This document shows positions 53,101 to 58,730 of a DNA stretch of 64,000 nt, in pieces. Under the pieces are notes generated by a model that saw only the letters and a program-made list of their open reading frames with translations, searched no databases and was not told where the DNA came from. The DNA lies in contig CM051517.1 of the NCBI GenBank assembly GCA_028015205.1, forward strand, positions 61,069,455 through 61,133,454, written 5' to 3'. This DNA comes from Mytilisepta virgata. Taxonomy: Eukaryota; Mollusca; Bivalvia; Mytilida; Mytilidae. Position numbers and translations under genes: made by a program. The first letter of the stretch is position 1, and every line of letters starts with the position of its first letter.

Positions 53101-56100
53101 GAAAACTGGCCAATAAAAATAAAGAATGGACACTGGCGGCCATGTTCATTCAACCGTTGTTGACAATGGTGATTTTGGGGTGTGGCAGAGAAGAAGGGGT
53201 GAGGTAGAGGAAAAAAGAGGGTATGCAACACCATACTGAGAAAAAAATCTATAATGTCCTCATGGACCTAGTGTACTTAATATTATATTTTGGTGACAAA
53301 TGTTAAGATGTAAAGTGAAAGTAACTAAAAATGAAAGTACGTGTCACGCAAATGTGAAAGTAAAGTATTTTCGTGAAAAATATGAAAAATTTTATATCAG
53401 ATTTAAAGCTCCAAATAAATGATCACCGCTATGGTCAGATTGCAATCCTTGGAGATCATTGGAACATTTAAAGATTTCGATCGCGGACCGTGCTACTTAC
53501 CTATTTTGTGTCAAAGACTTAGAGTCAAATAATTAATGTGTATAAATTATTGAAACTGCACACATCCGGAGAGTCCATCCAATAAATGAGTCAAATTAAC
53601 CTACAATTTACGCATGAATAGCTCGATCTATATGAACTGCTGATATATAGAGCATTCTGACAAAATTTATATATTGGATAGAAATGTATGCCCATTTGCG
53701 AGTCGAAAATGAAATATCTTTTGATTTTTGTTATTATAACAACCGAAGCAAATGAAAAGTAGACAGATATGTATATATATATACAACTACAACACAATTT
53801 TATTCCAATCAAGGGCCCACAGGGGCAGCATGAGGGTAGCATATATAGAGGAAAGGAGAATGATTCCACCCAAGGGCCCACAGGGGCAGCATGAGGGTAA
53901 CATATATAGAGGAAAGGAGAATAATTTCAACCAAGGGCCCACAGGGGCAGGATGAGGGTAACATATATAGAGGAAAGGAGAATAATTTCAACCAAGGGCC
54001 CACAGGGGCAGCATGAGGGTAACATATATAGAGAAAAGGAGAATGATTCAAACCAAGGGCCCAAAGGGGCAGCATGAGGGTAACATATACAGAGGAAAGG
54101 AGAATGATTCCACCCAAGGGCCCACAGGGGCAGCATGAGGGTAACATATATAGAGGAAAGGAGAATGATTCCAACCAAGGGCCAACAGGGGCAGAATGAG
54201 GGTAACATATATAGAGGAAAGGAGAATGATTCAAACCAAGGGCCCAAAGGGGAAGCATGAGAGTAACATATATAGAGGAAAGGAGAATGATTCCAACCAA
54301 AGGCCCACAGGGGCAGCATGAGGGTAACATATAAAGAGGAAAGGAGAATGATTCCAACCAAGGGCCCACAGAGGCAGCATGAGAGTAACATATATAGAGG
54401 AAAGGAGAATGATTCAAACCAAGGGCCCACAGGGGCAGCATGACGGTAACATATAGAGAAAAGGAGAATGATTCCAATCAAGGGCCCACAGGGGCAACAT
54501 GAGGGTAGCATATATAGAAAGGAGAATGATTCCACCCAAGGGCCCACAGGGGCAGCATGAGGGTAACATATATAGAGGAAAGGAGAATGATTTCAACCAA
54601 GGGCCCACAGGGGCAGCATGAGGGTAACATATATAGAGGAAAGGAGAATTATTCAAACCAAGGGCCCAAAGGGGCAGCATGAGGGTAACATATATAGAGA
54701 AAAGGAGAATGATTCCAACCAAGGGCCCACAGGGGCAGCATGAGGGTAACATATATAGAGGAAAGGCGACTGATTCAAACCAAGGGCCCAACGGGGAAGC
54801 ATGAGGGTAACATATATAGAGGAAAGGAGAATGATTCAAACCAAGGGCCCAAAGGGGAAGCATGAGGGTAACATACATAGAGGAAAGAAGAATGATTCCA
54901 ACCAAAGGCCCACAGGGGCAGCATGAGGGTAACATATATAGAAGAAAGGAGAATGATTGATAGTTACAATTACAGAGTCATACAACATAAACATCAATAT
55001 ATCATATAAAAGTAATATGATTTTTTAAATAAAAGATGGTAATAATACAAGTTAACCCAGACTGTCTTTAATAAATTTACCAGTGGCATTCAGGACCTGA
55101 CCATCTTCATTGCTAATAAAAATACTAGTTTTTGTACATTGTCAAGTGTTGAAAAATTTGGAACAGTATTACCAACAAAATCAAAAAGTACATTTCTATC
55201 ATCCTTATATTTATCACATGAAATAATGAAATGTGTCTCATCTTCTATAGATCCAGAAGAGCAATTATTACAAATTCCCTCACTTCTTGGTATATTTGTG
55301 ACACGACCAACTTCGACTTTTAATCTGTGAGCAGATAGTCTTATCTACAAAGGGATATCCTATTATCGAAATATTTTACTAAAGAGAGGTAATTTTCAAA
55401 GCCAAAATTTTGCTTAAACTTTAGATAAGTGGATAATTTTCCATCAACAAGATTGTCTTTGTTTATATACCAGTTGTTAAGGTACTTCTCCTGTATCAAT
55501 TTATTTGATATTTTAGAAAATTTATATTGTTCAAAGTCTTTATATTCCTCCTTGATACCAAAATATTCTATCAGTTTGGAAACAAAGTAGAACCAAGAAG
55601 ATTTATTGTTATTATAAAGATTCTGACTGCATAAATATGCATCTTTCTGCAGACCAAACTTTGTTGGAAGATTTTCAAACCTATACCAATATTTAACAAG
55701 TGACTTGATCATTTCAAAATGTAAGGGAAATCTCCCCAATTCAGATAACACAGCAAAATTTACCCTCTTTTCGTGAACACCAAGAACTAATTTTCGGAAA
55801 ATGGCCAATAAAAATAAACAATGGACTCTGGTAGCCATGTTCATTCAACCGTTGTTGACACTGACAGTGATAGTCGTGGGGTGTGGCAGAGAAGAAGGGT
55901 GAGGTAGAGGAAAAAAGGGGGTATGCAACACCATACTGAGAAAAAAAAATCTATTATGACCTCATGGACCTTGTGTACTTAATATTATGTCCATGAGTTC
56001 ATTATAGATTTTTTTTCTCAGTATGGTGTTGCATACCCACTTTTTTTTTGGTGACAAATGTTTAGATGTAAAGTGAAAGTAACTAAAAATGAAAGTAACT

Positions 56101-56943
56101 AAAAATGAAAGTACTTGTCACGCAAATGTGAAAGTATTTTCGAAAAAAATATGAAAAATTTTATATCAGATTTAAAGCTCCAAATGAATAATCACCGCTA
56201 TGACCAGATTGCAATCCTTGGAGACCATTGGAACATTTCAAGATTTCGATCGCTGACCGTCCTACTTACCTATTTTGTGTCAGACTGAGAGTCAAATAAT
56301 TAATGGGTATAATATATTGAAACTGCACTCATCCGAAGAGTCCATCCAATAAATGGGCCAAATTAATCTACAATTTACGCATGAATAGCTCGATCTGTTT
56401 AACGTCTGAGTATGAACTGCTGATATAAAGAGCATTGTGTTTCTATCAGTTTGGAAATAAAGAAGAACCAAGAAGGTTTATTGTTATTATAAAGATTCTG
56501 ACTACATAAATATGCATCTTTCTTTGTTGGAAGATTTTCAAACCTATACCAAACTTTGTTGGAAGATTTTCAAACCTATACCAATATTTAACAAGTGACT
56601 TGACAATGTCAAAAATGTAAGGGAAATCTCCCCAATTCAAATAACACAGCAAAATTTACACTCTTTTCGTGAACACCATGAACTGATTTTGTGAACTTGA
56701 GATGGAACTGACTGAAGGTATTTGAACAAATAATTAACGTTAATAAATTAGATTAAAATTTCTTATATATAAAAAGGTATACTCACCTTCTCCGATTATC
56801 TTTTTTATTTTAGGAGAAGACAACAATTCACCAGATTTCAAAATATTAGCAATAAACGAATGGAATATTCTATTCAGCACAAACTCGTCCTCTTTTTTAT
56901 GCTTTTTGATTTCTGGTGAATCGTCGACATTGCTTGTCGCCAT
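31511..56943 (-). CDS. RIGI-like: RIG-I-like receptor, 18 coding exons, four N-terminal death-fold modules
   Basis: Cytosolic double-stranded/5'-triphosphate RNA sensor of the RLR family; relatives signal through CARD-CARD contacts with MAVS. The exons join in frame to 1267 residues. Order: atypical death-fold A1 (about 19-97), CARD B1 (98-205), A2 (about 220-301), CARD B2 (302-415), linker (416-560), SF2 helicase with Q-motif glutamine 574, APTGSGKT at 591-598, DECH 699-702, TAS 738-740, motif IV 957-965, motif [12 protein letters not shown] 1023-1033, motif VI QARGRGR 1053-1059, then the C-terminal domain with CGKC 1142-1145 and CKTC 1197-1200. All 17 introns are GT-AG; introns 1-8 are all phase 1. 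Human RIG-I is about 925 residues, and the excess is mainly the extra N-terminal modules and linker. No frameshift or stop is seen. RLR identity is firm. Orthology to RIG-I versus MDA5 is not settled, and the exon joins are inferred from splice sites and homology, not from transcripts. Confidence 0.95.
32760..32804 (+). repeat. exact 45-bp intronic repeat, copy 1 (RLR intron 17)
   Basis: Begins 'tacagtgcatcaaatttatt' and ends 'gtgatacgttttatt'. Identical over 45 bp to 34409-34453 and 34780-34824; flanks are unrelated. Confidence 0.95.
33072..33239 (-). CDS. RIGI-like: RLR exon 17: helicase motif V and start of motif VI
   Basis: Residues 1000-1056. [12 protein letters not shown] (1022-1033) is motif V. 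The final MVQARG is the first half of motif VI, split by intron 17 at the glycine. Acceptor ttgtag, donor gtatta, phase 1. Confidence 0.94.
33532..33771 (-). CDS. RIGI-like: RLR exon 16: helicase domain 2, motif IV
   Basis: Residues 920-1000. RVIVFIKTR at 957-965 is motif IV, followed by LVQAIENWM and a [10 protein letters not shown] loop equivalent to the motif IVa region. The AG two bases into the exon is not used, because it would shift the frame. Donor gtgtgt, phase 1. Confidence 0.92.
34409..34453 (+). repeat. exact 45-bp intronic repeat, copy 2 (RLR intron 15)
   Basis: Same 45 bp and same orientation as 32760-32804 and 34780-34824. Followed by 'accaccactggg', unlike the other copies. 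Confidence 0.95.
34780..34824 (+). repeat. exact 45-bp intronic repeat, copy 3 (RLR intron 15)
   Basis: Same 45 bp and orientation as the other two. Lies about 60 nt inside intron 15, counted from its donor site on the minus strand. Confidence 0.95.
34885..35023 (-). CDS. RIGI-like: RLR exon 15: Hel2i insertion
   Basis: Residues 874-920. [18 protein letters not shown] matches the RIG-I segment KYNDALIISEHARMKDAL. Acceptor ttgtag, donor gtatat, phase 1. A 45-bp repeat lies about 60 nt into the following intron. Confidence 0.9.
35214..35374 (-). CDS. RIGI-like: RLR exon 14: Hel2i insertion
   Basis: Residues 820-873. Contains [16 protein letters not shown], matching the YEQWIV-type helix of the insertion domain that touches the CARDs in resting RIG-I. 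Acceptor tttcag, donor gtacgt, phase 0. Intron 14, which follows, is only 190 bp. Confidence 0.88.
35626..36482 (+). mobile_element. tandem-repeat element (~162-bp units) with a Helitron-like 3' end, RLR intron 13
   Basis: About four degenerate units carry 'gggtcctatgttaaact', 'ggctctggcggccatcttgg' and 'ggaccattgctg' in order; anchors lie near 35760, 35924, 36087 and 36250. The end carries 'gacgccggacaccaggtgat', a short hairpin tggccttttaggcca (36458-36472), then ggtgagCTAA at 36482 followed by T. Such tandem cores are known in bivalve pearl-type elements, which are thought to be Helentron-related; the assignment here is inference. Confidence 0.6.
36614..36709 (-). CDS. RIGI-like: RLR exon 13: start of the helicase insertion region
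   Basis: Residues 788-820, 96 nt, phase 1 at both ends. Too short to stand out alone, but it has a proper acceptor (tttatag) and donor (gtaggt). It supplies the segment between exons 12 and 14 that aligns with the first helix of the Hel2i insertion in RIG-I. Confidence 0.8.
37854..38016 (-). CDS. RIGI-like: RLR exon 12: helicase motif III
   Basis: Residues 734-788. [13 protein letters not shown] carries motif III (TAS 738-740), which couples ATP hydrolysis to RNA binding. The rest matches the start of the RLR-specific region that follows it ([13 protein letters not shown]). Acceptor cttttag, donor gtaaga after the first base of codon 788. Confidence 0.94.
38260..38990 (+). repeat. degenerate tandem element (~165-bp units) in RLR intron 11
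   Basis: Three units share 'gatatgcacatctacagaag', 'tatgtcc', 'tttcatgaaattctg', 'tgtgtggttt' and 'gggcataactc'. The end reads 'gactgacggacggacggg' and then 'taccccacgcaggtgcgtgg', a terminal pattern common in bivalve repeats. Confidence 0.6.
39480..39755 (+). repeat. repeat fragment with 'gacggacgtcggatgcaggtaagctaa' type end, RLR intron 11
   Basis: Shares 'catccaaccg', 'aggtggatcg', 'gtagaggtctttccatac' and 'tttggtt' with 52870-53100 in intron 1. Ends in a gctaa terminus like the elements at 30682 and 36482. Confidence 0.5.
40076..40271 (-). CDS. RIGI-like: RLR exon 11: DECH box (motif II)
   Basis: Residues 668-733. [11 protein letters not shown] (673-683) is the motif Ib equivalent of [17 protein letters not shown] contains Walker B, DECH at 699-702, the hallmark of RLR and Dicer-type helicases that coordinates Mg2+ for ATP hydrolysis. 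Acceptor ttttcag, donor gtaaat, phase 0. Confidence 0.95.
40767..40951 (-). CDS. RIGI-like: RLR exon 10: helicase domain 1, motif Ia
   Basis: Residues 607-668. KVVFLVEQ at 618-625 is motif Ia, followed by [10 protein letters not shown] as in RLR helicases. The sequence ITGEKQRE at about 645 corresponds to the stretch before motif Ib. Acceptor tttaaag, donor gtaaga, phase 2. Confidence 0.92.
41862..42046 (-). CDS. RIGI-like: RLR exon 9: helicase Q motif and Walker A (motif I)
   Basis: Residues 545-606. Begins with an acidic Ser/Asp tract, then [11 protein letters not shown] (Q motif, Gln 574) and APTGSGKT (motif I, catalytic Lys 597) for ATP binding. The donor is gtttgt in phase 0, the first intron of the gene that is not phase 1. 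Confidence 0.95.
42297..42320 (+). repeat. G24 homopolymer (RLR intron 8)
   Basis: A run of 24 guanines in AT-rich DNA. Read on the transcribed sense strand of the RLR gene it is a C-run. Confidence 0.9.
44349..45029 (-). CDS. intact ORF with two PC4-like (p15 coactivator) domains, nested in RLR intron 8
   Basis: 226 residues with no intron or break. Domain 1 (about 81-134) has [15 protein letters not shown] and [13 protein letters not shown]. Domain 2 (about 156-214) has [17 protein letters not shown] and [13 protein letters not shown]. The pattern 'DIR-x-F/Y-W ... KKG-[IV]-[AS]-L ... W' is that of the PC4/Sub1 single-stranded DNA-binding domain. The N-terminal 80 residues are Thr/Ser/His-rich and unassigned. 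It lies on the same strand as the RLR gene but has no splice signals tying it in. It may belong to a mobile element or be a retained single-exon gene. Start choice is uncertain: the first Met of the open frame is given. Confidence 0.6.
   Translation of the reverse strand: MNCLISKRCNILQLKLYHINQTKDSPLSHPTKVQTRTHYFDFSAEATASTHQTNGQGHISHELHMTRTSNKSFSTNNDQRCRIHLGNDCFLVANMYRGVIHLHIRKYALSKDTGIPCPTKKGVALSLSKWLVLETHYSCLNKLLYQCINGKLKSLRRFHLGGMVYASVSPSYHRVDIRHFWKPNGSVPQPTKKGISLDKTKWDAFKTVLHNIRDYVPELSDTSVPE
45750..46310 (+). pseudogene. MULE-type transposase C-terminal part, one in-frame stop, in RLR intron 8
   Basis: One reading frame runs from 45750 to a TAA at 46308-46310, broken only by a TAA at 46008-46010. 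Before the break are a [13 protein letters not shown] segment, [16 protein letters not shown] and [13 protein letters not shown]. After it are [13 protein letters not shown] and [17 protein letters not shown]. The order matches the second half of MULE transposases found widely in animals, which carry an 'A-x-R-x-x-F-P', 'L-x-x-A-Y', 'LP-x-x-P', 'W-N-H-Y-D-x-x-R-T-N-N-x-x-E-x-W-H' series. Here N-x-x-E-x-W-H has become N-C-I-E-D-R-H, so a conserved Trp is lost. No upstream half is visible. Opposite to the host gene. Confidence 0.65.
46859..47134 (-). CDS. RIGI-like: RLR exon 8: linker
   Basis: Residues 453-544, 276 nt, phase 1 at both ends; acceptor ttgcag, donor gtaagt. Ser/Asp/Lys-rich and of low hydrophobicity, probably disordered. 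Contains Ser-Pro pairs (for example TSPCSPQ) that could be phosphorylated. It precedes the 4.8-kb intron 8, which carries transposon DNA. Confidence 0.8.
47522..47632 (-). CDS. RIGI-like: RLR exon 7: linker
   Basis: Residues 416-452, 111 nt, phase 1 at both ends. Acidic, Met/Glu/Asp/Ser-rich, with no recognisable domain. The acceptor is 'tatag' directly before AG TTT; using the AG two bases further on would break the frame. The donor is gtaatt. It would act as a flexible spacer between the CARD block and the helicase. Confidence 0.75.
47802..48143 (-). CDS. RIGI-like: RLR exon 6: CARD module B2
   Basis: Residues 302-415, 342 nt, phase 1 at both ends; acceptor gttttag, donor gtaagt. It encodes a whole CARD, including [24 protein letters not shown] and [19 protein letters not shown]. 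This is the module most like vertebrate RLR CARDs and the last before the linker, so it is the best candidate for contact with a MAVS-type adaptor (inference). Confidence 0.9.
48971..49105 (-). CDS. RIGI-like: RLR exon 5: second half of death-fold module A2
   Basis: Residues 257-301, 135 nt, the same length and phase as exon 2. Acceptor is tttcag and donor gtatgt. It contains [15 protein letters not shown] and then [12 protein letters not shown], parallel to the end of exon 2. Charged and helical throughout. Confidence 0.87.
49300..49640 (-). repeat. interspersed repeat family R1, copy 3 (RLR intron 4)
   Basis: Reverse orientation of the family at 3186-3600; 'gttaaaacgagcacatt', 'atctaaattatgtac', 'agcaagcggtcaacttgtt' and 'acctttcctgttatc' read in order on the minus strand. 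Confidence 0.7.
50135..50287 (-). CDS. RIGI-like: RLR exon 4: first half of death-fold module A2
   Basis: Residues 206-256, 153 nt, phase 1 at both ends; acceptor ttttag, donor gtatag. A short Asn/Asp/Glu-rich spacer precedes [17 protein letters not shown], the counterpart of the first helix in exon 1. IPSGLL parallels KSGELL of exon 1. Joins in frame directly to exon 5. Confidence 0.82.
50955..51278 (-). CDS. RIGI-like: RLR exon 3: CARD module B1
   Basis: Residues 98-205, 324 nt, phase 1 at both ends; acceptor cctag, donor gttagt. One exon encodes one whole CARD-like domain. Its end ([19 protein letters not shown]) follows the last-helix pattern of RIG-I/MDA5 CARDs, with a Trp-x-x-x-Phe-Leu core followed by Gly. 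It aligns along its length with exon 6. Confidence 0.88.
52261..52395 (-). CDS. RIGI-like: RLR exon 2: second half of death-fold module A1
   Basis: Residues 53-97, 135 nt, phase 1 at both ends. Acceptor is ttttcag and donor gtaaga. It ends in a helix with [12 protein letters not shown], which matches [12 protein letters not shown] in exon 5, an exon of exactly the same length. The pattern fits helices 4-5 of a death-fold domain, but the sequence is far from textbook CARDs. Confidence 0.85.
53095..53660. repeat. duplicated intron block, copy D1
   Basis: Matches 55795-56437 along almost its whole length, for example 'gggtgtggcagagaagaag', 'gtatgcaacaccatactgag', 'gatttcgatcgc' and 'acgcatgaatagctcgatct'. 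Lies between exon 2 and the minisatellite. Confidence 0.85.
53811..54957. repeat. 61-bp minisatellite, 19 copies
   Basis: Units start at 53811, 53872, 53933, 53994 and so on to 54904. Nearly all are 61 bp; those beginning at 54421 and 54480 are 59 and 58 bp. The core reads 'agggcccacaggggcagcat', then 'gagggtaacatatatagagg', then an aggagaatgatt tail. Copies differ at a few sites only, so the array is young. It sits in RLR intron 1. On the minus strand the unit has no stop in any frame, which produces long repetitive hydrophobic ORFs that I do not regard as genes. Confidence 0.95.
55090..55790 (-). pseudogene. non-LTR retrotransposon (LINE) 3' end, frameshifted, in RLR intron 1
   Basis: The minus strand encodes [18 protein letters not shown] and a long Tyr/Phe/Lys-rich segment up to a stop near 55341. 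A one-base shift there moves into [13 protein letters not shown] and then a CxxC-H-C knuckle (ICNNC ... ETHFIISC), ending with TGA at 55092-55090. Layout and knuckle are typical of the region after the reverse transcriptase in CR1/L2-like and related LINEs of marine invertebrates. No RT core is present, so it is a 5'-truncated dead copy. Confidence 0.6.
55795..56437. repeat. duplicated intron block, copy D2, with an added hairpin
   Basis: Copy of D1. Unlike D1 it contains an inverted repeat: the arm 55921-55969 returns as its reverse complement at 55989-56036 around a ~20-bp loop. D1 lacks the second arm. Confidence 0.85.
56440..56690 (-). pseudogene. second fragment of the same LINE
   Basis: Repeats the [17 protein letters not shown] part of the LINE remnant at 55560-55780. 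A short internal duplication around 56530-56580 repeats the 'ggaagattttcaaacc' segment. It follows block D2 just as the first fragment follows D1 and the minisatellite, so it was probably copied together with D2. Confidence 0.6.
56787..56943 (-). CDS. RIGI-like: RLR exon 1: start codon and first half of death-fold module A1
   Basis: Residues 1-52. The ATG at 56943-56941 has A at -3 and G at +4, a good Kozak context, and opens with MATSNVDD followed by a Lys/Glu-rich stretch. The helix-forming segment [18 protein letters not shown] (about 19-36) aligns with a similar segment of exon 4. The donor is gtgagt at 56786-56781, phase 1. Confidence 0.85.
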
Positions 56944-56997
56944 ATTTTCAACTCACTTTCTGGAAATTTCAGATCGATGTTTGGTTTTACCCTTTTC

Positions 56998-57005
56998 TAT
57001 TTATA
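56998..57005 (-). promoter_or_regulatory. candidate TATA box of the RLR gene
   Basis: TATAAATA read on the minus strand, about 55 bp upstream of the ATG. This would place a start site near 56970 and leave a 5' UTR of some 25-30 nt. No experimental support, and such motifs are frequent in AT-rich DNA. Confidence 0.35.
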
Positions 57006-57988
57006 GAACATAAAATATACTATAATTAAAAGTTACGTAAGATACATTTGTAAATATAATTCTTTTTTGATAACTGGATTTTTATGTTACATTTTCATGG
57101 CATGATCAAAAATTTATACATTATCATCAGACTGAATTAAATTCAGAATCGCATTGAAATGTCTAAAATTGACAAATTTTCCCGATTTTTTTTTCTGGAC
57201 GTATTTCATGAATTTGAAACAATCAGTATCGATAGCATACAGTCATATACGGTATATATTTTCAAAATTATCATTACTATGGTGAATGAATTTAAGTATG
57301 GCTCCACCCGGGGCTCCACCTAAGAATCCTGCAGTTATGTAGTGATAAACTGGTAGTTGTAAAATTGGCATTTTTGGGCGACATCCCGGGCGACATATGT
57401 CCTATTTTGATAGAAAACTCATAAAAATAACAGAAAAGAATGTGTTGTACATTTGGTTGCTATGGTTACAATAGCAGCGTAACAACCCTTTAACTTTAGT
57501 CCTAAAAACTCATATATTTCAGTTTTTCATCACACATTTTTTTTTTTTATAAAACGCTAAATAATTTCGATATAATAAATACACATTAGCATAGTTACAC
57601 ATTTTTTTCTAAAAATTAAAATTGATAAACAGATAAACAGAAGGTACAACTATGAAAACTCCATGGCAACCAATCAACGCAGTTTTGCATTTTTTAAAAA
57701 GGGGGGAAATGATGTTTTTAATCTATTTTTTTCTAGAAACAGGGTCATATGAACAACCTGTTTGTTTGTATTTGTCCATTAGACATTTGTCTACAACATA
57801 TCAAAAATAATCGTTTGTAGCCTCCTTATCATCTCATTTTTTTTGCTGATACAATATATATAACATGTATAACAGTTAGCTAAATTATTTTCATATTTTC
57901 TTAGCACAATTCATTTGATAATCCCTTTATCACATTAATTATATTATTTATAACAAAGTAAAGAAATACTTAATTAACTTTAATCTTA

Positions 57989-58730
57989 AACTAGTCGAAG
58001 CAGAAAATTTAGCAAAGTTGGAATCACATATTTTTGACATCTAGATAATTCCAATATGTGTTACTGTTGATGTGATCCAGAAAATACATGGTTTCTTGCC
58101 AAAATTTAAAAAAGTAATGGTCTTTGAAACTTCCAGGATATTTACGAAATTTGGAACCTCATCTTAAAACAATTTCAAAACCTTAAGTGTTTCCTGAAAG
58201 TGTCTAAGACTATTATTTTTTTAATGTTACATAGCAACTATAGATTTTTTTGGATCATATCAGCTTTAAGACTTATCAGGATCATTTGGATTTCAAAATA
58301 TGTGATTCCAATTTTGGTAAATTTCCTGAAAGACTCAAAGACTAGTATATTTCTGACTTCTACTTAGCAATCATATGTATTTGGAATCACTATTACCAAC
58401 AGCACTAGTTTGGATTGTATGGATTTCAAAAATCTGTTATTCCAATTTCGGTAAATTTCCTGAAAGTATCTAAGACTATTATTTTTGGAATTTTACTTAG
58501 TAACTATAGATTTTTTTGGATCATATTAGCTTTAAGACTAACCTGGATCAGTTGAATTTCAAAATATGTGATTCCAATTTTAGGAAATTTCCTGAAAAGA
58601 CTACTTAATTTGTGATTTTTACTTAGCAACCATATATATTTGGAATCAGTATAGCAACAGCACTAGTTTGGATTTCAAAAACACTAAAGTAGCGCGGGGA
58701 TATGCAGTCTTTCAACTACTTCGACTAGTT
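57989..58730. mobile_element. element with 12-bp inverted ends and internal ~131-bp tandem repeats
   Basis: Ends aactagtcgaag (57989-58000) and cttcgactagtt (58719-58730) are perfect inverted repeats. Between them are about four degenerate units with 'gattccaatttt', 'aatttcctgaaag', 'tctaagactatta', 'acttagcaac' and 'ggatttcaaaa'; anchors near 58308, 58439 and 58571 give the period. No ORF. Lies about 1 kb upstream of the RLR gene. Confidence 0.65.

Noticed and set aside
53809..54935. Three overlapping minus-strand ORFs of 173-222 codons
   Set aside because: All come from the 61-bp minisatellite unit, which lacks stops. Frame varies with each unit length change; the peptide has no domain.
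53752..55330. Plus-strand ORFs at 53752-53955 and 55139-55330
   Set aside because: The first is the minisatellite; the second is the reverse of the LINE knuckle region.
55341..55844. 167-codon minus-strand ORF taken as a gene
   Set aside because: Its N-terminal part comes from block D2 and its body from a LINE. A frameshift cuts off the CxxC knuckle, so it is a dead retrotransposon piece.
56962..56971. NF-kappaB-like site (ggaaatttca) before the RLR start codon
   Set aside because: It lacks the full consensus at one end and falls in the presumed 5' UTR, so it is too weak to call.
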